Positions 32,792 to 42,379 of a DNA stretch of 64,000 bases are shown here, piece after piece (the first letter of the stretch is position 1; every line of letters begins with the position of its first letter). The stretch covers positions 2,356,001 through 2,420,000 of the forward strand of contig NZ_JBGCUO010000001.1 in assembly GCF_041102775.1 (NCBI RefSeq), in the 5' to 3' direction. Made by a program: the position numbers and the translations under genes. The stretch is from Alcanivorax sp. REN37 (lineage in GTDB: Bacteria > Pseudomonadota > Gammaproteobacteria > Pseudomonadales > Alcanivoracaceae). The notes under the pieces were generated by a model. The model did no database searches, was not told where the DNA came from, and saw only the letters and a list, made by a program, of their open reading frames with translations.

Positions 32792-32810
32792 ACCCGTCCT
32801 TTGCCCCACA

Positions 32811-32841
32811 AAAAAAGCACGCCACTAGGCGTGCTTTTTTT
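32811..32841. terminator. Bidirectional terminator between yceI-type gene and acyl-CoA dehydrogenase
   Basis: GCACGCC-ACTA-GGCGTGC flanked by A and T runs on both sides; it serves the two convergent genes. Confidence 0.93.
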
Positions 32842-32862
32842 GTGGGCGCGGCCACCGAACGC

Positions 32863-34005
32863 TTAGCTGAGGATCGCGCGGCTGACGATGGTCTTCATGA
32901 TTTCGTTGGTACCGCCGTAGATGCGCTGGATGCGCGAATCGGCATACATGCGCGCAATCGGGTATTCCCACATGTAACCGTAGCCGCCATGCAACTGCAG
33001 GCATTCATCAATCACCTTGCACTGCAGGTCGGTGGTGAGGAATTTCAGCCCCGCTGCGGTGGGGATATCCAGCTTTTTGTCCAAGTGCAGACTGATGCAG
33101 TGGTCCAGGTAAACGCGTGCGCTTTGCACCTGGGTGTACAACTCTGCCAGCGTGAACTGGGTGTTCTGGAAGTGTGCCACCGGCTTACCGAACGCCTTGC
33201 GCTCTTTCACATAAGCGATGGTTTGCTCAAGGGCGGACTCCGCCTGCGCAATGGCAGTGATGGCGATGTTCAAGCGCTCCTGCGGCAGCTCCTGCATCAA
33301 ATAGATGAAGCCCATGCCCTCTTGGCCCAGCAGTGCCGTGGCCGGCACCCGCACGTCTTGGAAGAACAGCTCTGAGGTGTCCTGTGCCTTGAGGCCGATC
33401 TTCTTCAGGTTTTTGCCCTTCTCGAACCCCGGCGTGCCGGCTTCGATCAGGAATAGGCTAGTGCCGTGAGCGCCTTTGCTGGGATCGGTTTTCGCCACCA
33501 CGATCACCAGATCAGCATTTTGACCGTTGGTGATAAAGGTCTTGGAACCATTGATGAGGTAGTGGTCGCCATCCTTAACTGCCGTGGTCTTCACGCCCTG
33601 CAGGTCCGAGCCTGCGCCCGGCTCGGTCATGGCGATGGCGGTGATCAACTCGCCAGTGACCATCTTCGGCAAGTAAGCCTGCTTTTGCTCTTCGCTGCCG
33701 TAATGCTCGATATAGGGCGCCACGATGTCAGTATGCAGCCCCCACCCGATGCCGGTCAGACTGGCGCGGGCAATTTCCTCATCGACAATAACGCTGTAAA
33801 GGAAGTCGGCACCGACGCCGCCGTATTCCTCGGCCACCATCGGGCACAGGAAACCCTGTTCACCACCCTTGCGCCAGAACTCAGCGGGCACCTGGCCGGC
33901 TTCTTCCCACTGCTCATGGAACGGAACCGCCTCGTTTTCCAAGAAGCGGCGCAGGGTGCTACGGAACGTTTCGTGCTCAGCGCTGAACAGCGTGCGGGGA
34001 AGCAT
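32863..34005 (-). CDS. Acyl-CoA dehydrogenase
   Basis: FAD enzyme of fatty-acid beta-oxidation introducing the alpha-beta double bond. It is 380 aa with N-terminal helical, middle beta (AMTEPGAGSDLQGVKTTA; FITNGQNADLVIVVAKT) and C-terminal helical domains. The catalytic Glu is E368 in IYGGTNEIMK, the short/medium/long-chain position. CoA chain length is not predictable by eye. A homologue occupies this position in P. aeruginosa. Confidence 0.93.
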   Translation of the reverse strand: MLPRTLFSAEHETFRSTLRRFLENEAVPFHEQWEEAGQVPAEFWRKGGEQGFLCPMVAEEYGGVGADFLYSVIVDEEIARASLTGIGWGLHTDIVAPYIEHYGSEEQKQAYLPKMVTGELITAIAMTEPGAGSDLQGVKTTAVKDGDHYLINGSKTFITNGQNADLVIVVAKTDPSKGAHGTSLFLIEAGTPGFEKGKNLKKIGLKAQDTSELFFQDVRVPATALLGQEGMGFIYLMQELPQERLNIAITAIAQAESALEQTIAYVKERKAFGKPVAHFQNTQFTLAELYTQVQSARVYLDHCISLHLDKKLDIPTAAGLKFLTTDLQCKVIDECLQLHGGYGYMWEYPIARMYADSRIQRIYGGTNEIMKTIVSRAILS

Positions 34006-34062
34006 GTGCAGAACTCCATCTGTCGTTTTTAGAAGAAGGAGCCGGCTGCACAGTGCGACGGA

Positions 34063-35145
34063 TCAGGCGCGGTGTTCGCGCGCCAGATACTCGCGGGACT
34101 GCATTTCCAGCAGCCGGCTGCGGGTGCGGTCGAATTCAAATTCCAACCGCCCTCCCGCGTAGATGTCCTCGATCGGTGCATCGGCGGTCATAATCAGCTT
34201 CACGCCCCGATCGTAGAACTCATCCACCATGTTGATGAACCGCCGCGCCATGTCGTCAGTGGCGGCGTGCATCTGCTCCACGTTAGCGAGCAGCACGGTG
34301 TCAAACTGGCGCGCCAGCTCGATGTAGTCGGTCTGGCTGCGCGGGCCGTCACAGAGCGCGCGAAACTCGAACCATGCCACGCCCTCGTGCACTTTCTCGG
34401 CCAGGATTGGGCGCCCTTCCACGGACAACGCCACCGCGTTCTGAGGCTCGCCGGGAGCGGTATCCAACGTGGCAAAACGCTCCGCCAGGAACGCGTCGGC
34501 ATCGGCGCCAAGCGGGCAGAAATACAGCTCGGCCTGTTCCAGCAGACGCAGACGGAAGTCGGTACCGCCGTCAACGTTGAGCACCTCGGTATAGCTCTTC
34601 AGCAGCGCAATCGCCGGCAGGAACCGGGCGCGCTGCAAACCGTCGCGGTAAAGGCCATCCGGCTCGATGTTGGAGGTGGCGACCAGCGTCACGCCTTCCG
34701 CCAGCAACGTCTCCAGCAGCGTCGCCAAGATCATGGCGTCGGTAATGTCAGTGACGAAAAATTCGTCGAAACATAGCACGCGTGCCTGGTGGGCAAAATC
34801 ACGGGCAATCGACTGCAGTGGATTTTTCTGTCCTTGACGGGTGCGCATTTCACGGTGGACATGCTGCATGAATCGGTGGAAGTGCAGCCGCTGTTTCTCC
34901 GCAAACGGCAACGACTCAAAGAACAGGTCCATCAGGTAGGTTTTGCCGCGGCCGACACCGCCCCACATATACAGCCCGGCAACCGGGGTGCGGTCACGGC
35001 GGCGTCCGAATAAACCGGAGCGCCGCGGCGGCTGCAGCAGTTTTTGGTACAGGGCATCCAGCCGGCGCACCGCCATTTCCTGGGCGGGATCGTGAACAAA
35101 GTCGGGACGCTGAAGATCCTGACGATAGCGCTCGTAAGGGGTCAT
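34063..35145 (-). CDS. zapE: Cell division ATPase ZapE (AFG1 family)
   Basis: P-loop ATPase, 360 aa, that associates with the constricting Z ring in E. coli. Walker A GGVGRGKT is at 62-69 and Walker B VLCFDEF at 123-129; the family segment HFHRFMQHVHREM lies between them and SNIEPDGLYRDGLQRARFLP follows. It lies 57 bp upstream of the acyl-CoA dehydrogenase gene. Confidence 0.95.
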   Translation of the reverse strand: MTPYERYRQDLQRPDFVHDPAQEMAVRRLDALYQKLLQPPRRSGLFGRRRDRTPVAGLYMWGGVGRGKTYLMDLFFESLPFAEKQRLHFHRFMQHVHREMRTRQGQKNPLQSIARDFAHQARVLCFDEFFVTDITDAMILATLLETLLAEGVTLVATSNIEPDGLYRDGLQRARFLPAIALLKSYTEVLNVDGGTDFRLRLLEQAELYFCPLGADADAFLAERFATLDTAPGEPQNAVALSVEGRPILAEKVHEGVAWFEFRALCDGPRSQTDYIELARQFDTVLLANVEQMHAATDDMARRFINMVDEFYDRGVKLIMTADAPIEDIYAGGRLEFEFDRTRSRLLEMQSREYLAREHRA

Positions 35146-35215
35146 GGGGCCTCAGCCGATGGGGTTGGTGCGGGGTCGCCAATGTAGCGCCGCGACCAAA
35201 GCTTGGCAAATGGAC

Positions 35216-35869
35216 TCAAGCCAGCGGCTGCCCAGGCATACGGCTGGTGGCCACCGCCGCCAGCGGCACCAACTTACCGTGGAAAAAGTGCCCGGCATCA
35301 CTGACCCGCACCAGCTCCGGCGCCAGCGGTGTCTGCTCCACCCAGCGGTAGACCTCCGCCGCCGGCACCACCTCGTCATCATCGCTCTGAACAACGGTGA
35401 CCGGGCAGCCGGCCTGTTCGATAGCGCTGAAATCGAAGTTGTGCACCGGCGGTGCCACCAGCAATAAATGGCACGGCGGCTGGCCATTGTCCGCCAGCAC
35501 ATTGGCGCTGCGCGCCGCTACAAAACTGCCGAATGAGAAGCCCGCCAGCCACAGAGGCAATTGCGGATAACGCTCACGCACCGCGCTCAGCACCGCCAGC
35601 ACGTCCTCGGTTTCGCCAAAACCCTCGCCGTAGGCGCCGCTGCTGGCGCCGACGCCGCGGAAGTTGAAACGCACTGCCACGCCACCGGCATCGCGCGCGC
35701 TGCGCGCCAAGGTGGTGACCACCTTGTTGTTCATGGTGCCGCTGAACAGCGGATGGGGATGGCACACCAACGCCACAAACGACGGCGTTTCAGTGCGGCA
35801 TTCAATGACGGTTTCCAGATTGCCAGCCGGGCCACTCACGACCAGCCGTTCCACTGCCGGGACAGCCAT
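35216..35869 (-). CDS. Alpha/beta hydrolase
   Basis: 217-aa serine hydrolase. Oxyanion/early motif CHPHPLFSGTMNNKV, then FNFRGVGASSG, nucleophile elbow G-F-S112-F-G, DDDEVVP for the acid, and DAGHFFHG for the His. This matches the bacterial esterase group (COG2945-like), often with no known substrate. Of two nearby ATGs, 35869 has GGAGA at proper distance. Confidence 0.85.
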   Translation of the reverse strand: MAVPAVERLVVSGPAGNLETVIECRTETPSFVALVCHPHPLFSGTMNNKVVTTLARSARDAGGVAVRFNFRGVGASSGAYGEGFGETEDVLAVLSAVRERYPQLPLWLAGFSFGSFVAARSANVLADNGQPPCHLLLVAPPVHNFDFSAIEQAGCPVTVVQSDDDEVVPAAEVYRWVEQTPLAPELVRVSDAGHFFHGKLVPLAAVATSRMPGQPLA

Positions 35870-36056
35870 GTTCATTCTCCACGCAATTTCCGGGAGGCTC
35901 AGCATGCCACAAGCCGCTCATGGATACCGTTGCAGAAGCCGACTGTGCGGCGGCCACCAGCGGGCTGCAGCACACCCGGCAACGCTGGCCAGCACACCGA
36001 TGTGGGGCCGCCGATAGCACTGCTGCCGACGGCAGCCTTCCCCCTGTCGGGCGCAC
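35870..36056. other. Noncoding start of the hydrolase/serine-hydrolase divergent gap
   Basis: No credible frame or RNA is visible here. The minus-strand hydrolase has its ribosome-binding site at the left end; no clear promoter for it was found. Confidence 0.5.
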
Positions 36057-36090
36057 TGTACAAAGGCGTTCACGGCTCCCTATAGTGAAC
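36057..36090 (+). promoter_or_regulatory. Promoter candidate with overlapping inverted repeat (possible operator)
   Basis: TGTACA (36057-36062), 18-bp spacer and TATAGT (36081-36086) form a plus-strand promoter candidate. The perfect inverted repeat GTTCAC (36068-36073) and GTGAAC (36085-36090), 17 bp centre to centre, straddles the spacer and -10. This is the geometry of a dimeric repressor site. It lies about 145 bp upstream of the serine hydrolase start. Confidence 0.4.
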
Positions 36091-36234
36091 CGCGCCGCAC
36101 CTGGAACGCTATTTTGCTTTCCAAACAAACTGCCGCCGAAGCGGTGGTGCAGCGGTCTGGCGCCACGCGCCTTCAAGTGACGCTGGCGCTAACGAAAATC
36201 GATAAGCACAACAACACCGATGAGGGGAGCAACG

Positions 36235-37413
36235 ATGAAACGGAATCTAGCAGCCTTGGGCTTGGCCGCCTTGCTCGGCGCCGCAAGCGCACCGGCCACC
36301 GCCGCGAGCCCGGCGACCACGCTTCCAGCCGACAGCAACGTACTGTTCTGGTCGCAGGATGTGCGCGACCTCGCCTTCCAGTCGATGGAGCGGGTGCCCG
36401 GCGCATCCTTCAATGTGATCGCTGCGGGTGGCACGCCGTCGGCACTGCCGCAGGGCGCGAAGCTCGACCTCGGTCTCGACCTGGACGATTACATGGCCAG
36501 CCAGCGCCACGCCGGGCTGCTAATTCTGGTCGATGGCAAGATCCGCACCGAGCGCTACGCACTCGGCTTCGGGCCCGACAAACGCTGGACCAGCTTCTCA
36601 GTAGCGAAGAGCTTCACTTCGACGCTGGTGGGCGCCGCCATTAAGGACGGCGCCATCGGCTCCTTGGACGATCAGGTGACCCGTTACATTCCGCAGCTGG
36701 CGTCGTCCGGGTACGACGGTGTCACCGTTGAACAGTTGCTCACCATGACCTCCGGGGTGCGCTGGAACGAGAACTATGCCGACCCGGACAGCGATGTGGC
36801 GCGCTTCAACCGCCAAACCCCGGTGGCCGGCGAAGATCTGACCGTTAGCTATATGAAGACGCTGCCCCGCGAAGCCGAGCCCGGCACCCGCTGGCGCTAC
36901 AACACCGGCGAGACCAACCTGATTGGGGTATTGGTCTCCAACGCCACCGGCAAAACGCTGTCTGCCTACCTATCCGAAAAAGTCTGGCAGCCTTACGGCA
37001 TGGAACAGGACGCGATCTGGCTGCTGGGGGCTACCGACCACGAAATCAGCGGCTGCTGCATTTCTGCCTCGCTGCGTGACTACGCCCGCTTCGGCCAGTT
37101 CCTGATGGATGGCGGTCGCATCAACGGCCAATCAATCTTGCCGGAAGGCTGGATGCAGCGCGCCACCGCCAAACATGCGGACATTGGCATTGCCGGACGC
37201 GGCTACGGCTATCAATGGTGGACCTATGACAACGGCAGCTACGCCGCGCAAGGCATCTTCGGCCAAGGCATCTTCATTGATCCGACCCGCAAACTGGTGA
37301 TCGTCAGCAACGGCAACTGGCCGAAAGCCACCGATGCGGAAACCCTTGGCGAGCCGCGCCAGGCCTTTTACCGGGCGGTGCAGGCAGCGGTGGACCGGGA
37401 TCGCAGCCGCTGA
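36235..37413 (+). CDS. Beta-lactamase-family serine hydrolase, exported
   Basis: 392-aa protein of the class C beta-lactamase/6-aminohexanoate-dimer hydrolase-like group. An N-terminal signal peptide ends near residue 24 (ATA-A). The active-site motifs are S122-V-A-K125 and Y222-N-T. The long inserted loops (ISGCCISASLRDYARFGQFLMDGG) are typical of esterase or amide hydrolase members rather than true antibiotic-resistance enzymes. RBS GAGGGGAG precedes the ATG at 36235. No partner genes adjoin it. Confidence 0.85.
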   Translation: MKRNLAALGLAALLGAASAPATAASPATTLPADSNVLFWSQDVRDLAFQSMERVPGASFNVIAAGGTPSALPQGAKLDLGLDLDDYMASQRHAGLLILVDGKIRTERYALGFGPDKRWTSFSVAKSFTSTLVGAAIKDGAIGSLDDQVTRYIPQLASSGYDGVTVEQLLTMTSGVRWNENYADPDSDVARFNRQTPVAGEDLTVSYMKTLPREAEPGTRWRYNTGETNLIGVLVSNATGKTLSAYLSEKVWQPYGMEQDAIWLLGATDHEISGCCISASLRDYARFGQFLMDGGRINGQSILPEGWMQRATAKHADIGIAGRGYGYQWWTYDNGSYAAQGIFGQGIFIDPTRKLVIVSNGNWPKATDAETLGEPRQAFYRAVQAAVDRDRSR

Positions 37414-37619
37414 ACAGTGTGCGGACCGGGGCGACCCGGTCCGCGTACGCCGCGGACCACCCGCGGTTGGCGAGAGGGTGTGCACGATGGAACCTTACCG
37501 CGCCATGAAATCTAACAATTTCCTGCCGCCTCACCTTGGCCCCCCGCAGCGGCTATGCTGCAATAGGTGTCCGCCGGCTTAGTGCAGGGCGTGCACCCTG
37601 ACTTGATGTGGAGATGTAC

Positions 37620-38213
37620 ATGGATCAGCTTTCTGCGGCCCTGGTGCCTTTTCTCGTCGGCCTCGCAGTTGGTGGCTTGGCGGTGTACCTGCTGTTGCCC
37701 GCGCGTCGCCAACAAGGTCAACTGCGCAAGGAGCGTGACGAAGCCGCTGCCGCCCTCACCCACCACCGCGAAGAAGTGGATGCCCATTTCCTGCACACCG
37801 CCGAGCTGGTGAACCAGCTCACCTCGTCGTACCGCGCCATGCATGATCATCTGTCTGGCGGTGCACGCACGCTGTGCACCGAACAAGGTCGCCGGCTGGC
37901 GATGGCTAAAACGCTCGACAGCCTGCCCGGTTATCCCGGCGATACCCGCGACACCCTCGGCCCCGTCACCCAGCCGCTGGACTATGCCCCGGAAGCCCAA
38001 GGCACCCTGGCCGAGGACTACGGCCTGCGTCAGGAAAAGCCGACGCCAGTGTTTGCGCCGGTGGACGACTTGCCGCTGGACGCGCCGCTACGCAGCGGCG
38101 CCAATGACGACGACACCGAGCATCTGATGCCGCCACGGGATTACGCCGACGGTTGCGATGACCAAGGCTGCTCGCCCAACCAAGAGCGCAAGCCAGAATC
38201 CACCGCCAGCTAA
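37620..38213 (+). CDS. zapG: ZapG (YhcB, DUF1043) inner-membrane protein
   Basis: Bitopic protein involved in coordinating envelope growth and division. It is 197 aa: one N-terminal membrane helix (about 8-26), a short coiled-coil (KERDEAAAALTHHREEVDAHFLHTAELVNQL region), and an acidic low-complexity C-terminal half. The helix plus HFxxTAxLxxxLxxxYRxMxxHL pattern is the DUF1043 hallmark. The third possible start (ATG 37620) best matches the ribosome-binding site. Confidence 0.9.
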   Translation: MDQLSAALVPFLVGLAVGGLAVYLLLPARRQQGQLRKERDEAAAALTHHREEVDAHFLHTAELVNQLTSSYRAMHDHLSGGARTLCTEQGRRLAMAKTLDSLPGYPGDTRDTLGPVTQPLDYAPEAQGTLAEDYGLRQEKPTPVFAPVDDLPLDAPLRSGANDDDTEHLMPPRDYADGCDDQGCSPNQERKPESTAS

Positions 38214-38230
38214 GTGGATCTCGCCCAACA

Positions 38231-38257
38231 AAAAGGCCAGCAATCGCTGGCCTTTTT
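38231..38257. terminator. Bidirectional terminator between zapG and the lipid kinase gene
   Basis: GGCCAGC-AATC-GCTGGCC with flanking A5 and T5 runs; shared by the convergent genes. Confidence 0.93.
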
Positions 38258-38280
38258 CATCTCTGCCCATGGCTGACGGC

Positions 38281-39183
38281 TCAGTTCGCCGGGCCATCCA
38301 CCCGTGGCAACGGTGTGCGACCCACCCGCACCAGCACCGGCCGTTCTGCCACTGTCACCCGCGCCGGCAATTGACCAGCCGGGTCACCATCGGCCTGCAG
38401 CGGCTCATCGGTAATGCCGCCGAGAACCTCCACCTGTACGTCACGGGCACTGACCGACACCACCCCCGCCACCGATTCCATCAAGCCGAACGGCAGCGCA
38501 GCCAAGCATTTGATCAGTTGCCAGCGGCCGGGCCGAGTGAACATCAGCACCTGTAGCGTGGGCGCGGTCAACCGCGCCTGGCGCGAGAGGATAAAGTCAC
38601 CGCCGTAGTGGCTGGCGTTGGCTATCACCGCCGAATAGGCCAGCTGCTCACGGCCATCAATGACAAAGCGATAGCGCACCTGACCGTAGCGGGCCACTTG
38701 CTGGAGCATCGCCTGCACATAAGCGAGTTTGCCGAACACTCGTTTTACCGCCAGATTGACGCCGCGCACGACCCAAGCGTCGTAGCCGACCCCGACCCAC
38801 ATTAAGAAACGCTGGGCATTGAGCTGCCCCGGCCAGACCAGCAGGTTGCGGCCGTTCACCACCACCTCGGCGGCCTGCTCTGGATGCTTCGGCAGTGCCA
38901 ACTCCTTGGCCAGCACGTTGGCCGTACCGGTGGCGAACAGGCCCAGCGGCACCTCCGGCTGCAGCCCGTTCAGCACTTCGTTGGTGGTGCCGTCGCCGCC
39001 CACCGCCACCACCACGTCGCCCTGATCGGTGCGAGCTTGTAGGGCACGGGTGGCATCACCAGGACCGGTGGTGTGATAAGTCTCGACCTCGGCGCCACGG
39101 GCTTGCAGCGCCTGCACAAAACGACGCAGCAAGGCATCGCGTCCGCCGCCGGCTGCGGGGTTGTAGATCACCAGCACCTTCAT
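38281..39183 (-). CDS. Diacylglycerol/lipid kinase family protein
   Basis: 300-aa DAGK-catalytic-domain protein, likely a cytoplasmic lipid kinase. The nucleotide-binding loop VYNPAAGG-like IYNPAAGGG is at 7-15 and GGDGTTNEV at 62-70, followed by LGLFATGTANVLAKEL. Substrate could be diacylglycerol or another lipid (YegS/BmrU group). The ATG at 39183 removes an unsupported six-codon extension. Confidence 0.88.
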   Translation of the reverse strand: MKVLVIYNPAAGGGRDALLRRFVQALQARGAEVETYHTTGPGDATRALQARTDQGDVVVAVGGDGTTNEVLNGLQPEVPLGLFATGTANVLAKELALPKHPEQAAEVVVNGRNLLVWPGQLNAQRFLMWVGVGYDAWVVRGVNLAVKRVFGKLAYVQAMLQQVARYGQVRYRFVIDGREQLAYSAVIANASHYGGDFILSRQARLTAPTLQVLMFTRPGRWQLIKCLAALPFGLMESVAGVVSVSARDVQVEVLGGITDEPLQADGDPAGQLPARVTVAERPVLVRVGRTPLPRVDGPAN

Positions 39184-39246
39184 GCATGTCTCTCGGGTCA
39201 CAGGAAGGCGCGGATGGTAGCACGGCGGCGGGAAATCAGGTGCGCC

Positions 39247-40002
39247 TCAGACCGGGTTGTCGATGTCGATGAACAGGTGTTCGATGTCGAACCGCCGCGC
39301 CAGCCAATCGCCCAGCGCCTGCACGCCATAGCGCTCGGTGGCATGGTGCCCGGCGGCAAAATAATGCAGGCCCGTTTCACGGGCGAAATGCACCGTCGGC
39401 TCAGAAATTTCACCGCTCAAATAGGCATCCACACCGGCCCGCTGAGCCTGCTCGATGAACCCCTGCGCCGCACCGGTGCACCAAGCAATGGTCTCGATCT
39501 CGTCCTGATCATCACCGATATGCAGCGGCACTCGCCCCAGCACTTGGGCCACGTGGGCGGCAAATTCTTCCGCCGGCATCGGCTCCGGCAATCGGCCCAC
39601 CAAGCCGAGCGCATCGGCGCCCTCGCCCATCCAACCGGTGATGGTCAGCCCCAACCGTTGCCCAAGCTGGGCGTTGTTACCCAACTCCGGATGGGCGTCC
39701 AGCGGCAGGTGGTAAGCAATCAGGTTGAGGTCGTGGCCGATCAGGGTCTGCAGGCGCTGCCGCTTGATGCCACGTACGCAGGGATCTTCGTTTTTCCAGA
39801 AATGACCATGGTGCACCAACACCACGTCAGCGCGCTCTGCCACCGCTGCATCCAGCAATGCTTGGCTGGCAGTGACACCGGTAATAACGCGGCGCACTTG
39901 CTCACGGCCTTCCACCTGCAACCCGTTGGGACAGTAATCGCGGAATTTGTGCGGGCTGAGCAAGGTGTTGAGGGCGTCCAGCAGCGCGTCGCGCTTAACC
40001 AT
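39247..40002 (-). CDS. Nif3-like dinuclear metal-centre protein
   Basis: 251-aa protein of the Nif3/YbgI family, which forms hexameric toroids with a two-metal site; reported as a GTP cyclohydrolase-like fold of uncertain role. Metal ligands are in VLVHHGHFWKNE (first His cluster) and near the C-terminus in AGHHATERYG. The gene diverges from algW, an arrangement also found in pseudomonads. Confidence 0.92.
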   Translation of the reverse strand: MVKRDALLDALNTLLSPHKFRDYCPNGLQVEGREQVRRVITGVTASQALLDAAVAERADVVLVHHGHFWKNEDPCVRGIKRQRLQTLIGHDLNLIAYHLPLDAHPELGNNAQLGQRLGLTITGWMGEGADALGLVGRLPEPMPAEEFAAHVAQVLGRVPLHIGDDQDEIETIAWCTGAAQGFIEQAQRAGVDAYLSGEISEPTVHFARETGLHYFAAGHHATERYGVQALGDWLARRFDIEHLFIDIDNPV

Positions 40003-40111
40003 GGTTGTCTCCGAAATCAGGGCCGCAGGGACAGGAGCCGGCGGCAGTCTCTGTTACACTTGCGCGCTAGTGTACCCCACCGCCGCCCCAGGACTCTCCA
40101 AGGAGCTGCCG

Positions 40112-41215
40112 ATGAAGGCTTTCCGTTTCCTGCTGATACCGGTCCTGACCGGCCTCGTGGTCGGTTTGTTGCTGCTGCTGTTCAACGTCCGCAGCCCGTT
40201 GCCCGGCGGCCCCGACCAGCCCCACGCCACCAGTTACGCCGACGCCGTGACAAAAGCGATTCCGGCGGTGGTGAACATCTACACCACACAGATGGTGGCG
40301 CGTACCGACAGCAGCGCACCGCCGCAAGCTTTCCTGCCGCCGAACGCGGAAGCGCCGCAGCGCGAACGCATTCTCGCCAGCCTCGGCTCCGGGGTACTGG
40401 TATCGCCACAGGGCTATCTGCTCACCAGCCACCACGTGATCCGCAACGCAGACGAAATCCTGGTGGCGTTGCTGGACGGTCGTGAAGCAGTGGCACAGGT
40501 GGTGGGCACCGACCCGGAAACCGACCTAGCGCTGCTCAAAGTGGACATCGAGCAAGCCCCCTACATCGAGATCGACGATGACAGCACCGTCCGCGTCGGT
40601 GACGTGGTGCTGGCGATCGGCAACCCGCTCGGCATGGGCCAAACGGTGTCCATGGGCATCGTCGGCGCCACCGGCCGCAGCCAGCTCGGCATCACCACCT
40701 TCGAGAATTTCATCCAGACCGACGCGGCGATTAACCAAGGCAATTCCGGCGGCGCACTGGTGGACAGCGCGGGGCATCTGGTGGGCATCAACACCGCCAT
40801 CCTGTCCAGCGACGGCAACTGGCAGGGTATCGGTTTCGCCACCCCCACCAGCACCGCCAAAGCGGTCATGAACGACCTGATCGAGCATGGCCGGGTGATT
40901 CGCGGCTGGCTGGGCGTGTCGGTGACCAACATCACCCCATCGATGGCCGGCGATTTCGGGTTGCGCGATGTGCGCGGCGGCTTGATCCGCGAAGTGGCGT
41001 TGCAAAGCCCGGCGCACCTGGCCGGCATCCGCCCTGGCGATGTGTTGGTAGGCGTCAACGGCCGCTTGCTGCGCGACGCCTACGAGGGCATGCAATTCAT
41101 CACTGCCACTCGCCCTGGCACCGAGCTGGAACTGAACATCGTGCGCCAGCGCGAAGAGATCGCCTTCAAGGTCGTACTCGGCACCCGGCCGCCGGCGGCG
41201 GAAGGCTCACGTTGA
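40112..41215 (+). CDS. algW: Periplasmic site-1 serine protease AlgW/DegS type
   Basis: Membrane-anchored HtrA protease that senses misfolded outer-membrane proteins and starts cleavage of the RseA/MucA anti-sigma factor. It is 367 aa: membrane anchor about 6-24, trypsin-like domain with H108 (SHHV), D138 (ETDLALLK) and S212 (GNSGGA), and a single C-terminal PDZ domain (about 275-360). One PDZ and an uncleaved anchor separate it from DegP. RBS AAGGAG. Position next to hisC matches P. aeruginosa algW. Confidence 0.94.
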   Translation: MKAFRFLLIPVLTGLVVGLLLLLFNVRSPLPGGPDQPHATSYADAVTKAIPAVVNIYTTQMVARTDSSAPPQAFLPPNAEAPQRERILASLGSGVLVSPQGYLLTSHHVIRNADEILVALLDGREAVAQVVGTDPETDLALLKVDIEQAPYIEIDDDSTVRVGDVVLAIGNPLGMGQTVSMGIVGATGRSQLGITTFENFIQTDAAINQGNSGGALVDSAGHLVGINTAILSSDGNWQGIGFATPTSTAKAVMNDLIEHGRVIRGWLGVSVTNITPSMAGDFGLRDVRGGLIREVALQSPAHLAGIRPGDVLVGVNGRLLRDAYEGMQFITATRPGTELELNIVRQREEIAFKVVLGTRPPAAEGSR

Positions 41216-41227
41216 GTTTCCAGCCAT

Positions 41228-41258
41228 AAAAAAACGCCGCATCATGCGGCGTTTTTTA
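41228..41258. terminator. Bidirectional terminator between algW and hisC
   Basis: CGCCGC-ATCAT-GCGGCG with A7 before and T6 after; serves both convergent genes. Confidence 0.93.
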
Positions 41259-41274
41259 TGTTCCCAGCAAACAC

Positions 41275-42333
41275 TTACAGCTCGGCATCCAACGCATCCA
41301 GCAACGCTTGGTTCTGTTCGTCGGTGCCCACCGTAATGCGCAGGAACGGCGCGATGCGCTCCGGCTTGGCAAAGTGGCGCACGATTACCCCGTGGGTGCG
41401 CAGCGCCGCGGTCAGCGCCGCGCCTTCCCAGGCCGGATGGCGGGCAAACACGAAGTTGGCCGCCGACGGCAGCACCTTGAAGCCGCGCTCAGTGAGCGCC
41501 GCCGCCAGCCCATCGCGGCCGGCAATGATGCGCGCACAACAGGCTTCGAAGTAATCCTTGTCGTCCATCGCCGCCACACCGGCGGCCAGCGCCAAGCGGT
41601 CCAGCGGGTAGGAGTTGAAGCTGTTCTTGATGCGTTCCAGCCCGTCGATCAGCGGTGCCTGACCAATGGCGAAACCAATCCGGGCGCCCGCCAACGAGCG
41701 TGACTTCGACAGCGTCTGCACCACCAGCAGGTTGGGGAATTCCTGCACCAGCGGGATCGCGCTTTCGCCGCCGAAATCGATATAGGCTTCGTCCACCACC
41801 ACCACCGAATCCGGGTTGCGGCGCAACAGCTCGGCAATCTGGTCGCGGCTCAGCGCACGACCAGTGGGCGCGTTGGGGTTGGGGAAAATGATGCCACCGT
41901 TATCGCCGCTGTAGTCGTCCAGCACCAGGCTGAAATCATCACGCAACGGCACCGCTTGGTAGTCGATGTCGTACAGACCGCAGTAGACCGTATAGAAGCT
42001 GTAGGTGATATCCGGGAACAGCAGCGGCTTGGACTGGCGGAAGAAACACATGAACAGGTGCGCCAGCACCTCATCGGAGCCGTTACCGACAAACACCTGG
42101 TCTTCCGGCACCTGATGGAAACGTGCCACCGCAGCTTTGAATTCGCTGCACTCCGGGTCCGGGTACAGCCGCAGCCGCTCATCGCTGGCCGCCTGCAGCG
42201 CCGCCAGCACCTTAGGCGACGGTGGATACGGGTTTTCGTTGGTATTGAGCTTCACCAGCCGACTCAGCTTCGGCTGTTCGCCGGGCACATAGGGCTTGAG
42301 CTGGTGAACAAAAGCGCTCCAGTAACGACTCAT
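41275..42333 (-). CDS. hisC: Histidinol-phosphate aminotransferase
   Basis: PLP class II aminotransferase of histidine biosynthesis, 352 aa. The PLP lysine is K210 in [28 protein letters not shown] and FPNPNAPTG are family motifs. The frame extends upstream through GC-rich noncoding sequence, but the ATG at 42333 gives the normal N-terminus. It follows hisD after a 103-bp gap containing a hairpin. Confidence 0.96.
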   Translation of the reverse strand: MSRYWSAFVHQLKPYVPGEQPKLSRLVKLNTNENPYPPSPKVLAALQAASDERLRLYPDPECSEFKAAVARFHQVPEDQVFVGNGSDEVLAHLFMCFFRQSKPLLFPDITYSFYTVYCGLYDIDYQAVPLRDDFSLVLDDYSGDNGGIIFPNPNAPTGRALSRDQIAELLRRNPDSVVVVDEAYIDFGGESAIPLVQEFPNLLVVQTLSKSRSLAGARIGFAIGQAPLIDGLERIKNSFNSYPLDRLALAAGVAAMDDKDYFEACCARIIAGRDGLAAALTERGFKVLPSAANFVFARHPAWEGAALTAALRTHGVIVRHFAKPERIAPFLRITVGTDEQNQALLDALDAEL

Positions 42334-42379
42334 GACAACACACCCCAGCACGCGGCCGCCGGCCGCCTCAGATGACGGA

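Noticed and set aside
36235-37413. Antibiotic-resistance class C beta-lactamase
   Set aside because: SVAK and YNT motifs fit the wider serine hydrolase superfamily, and the loop structure resembles esterase/6-aminohexanoate-dimer hydrolase-like members; no ampR neighbour.
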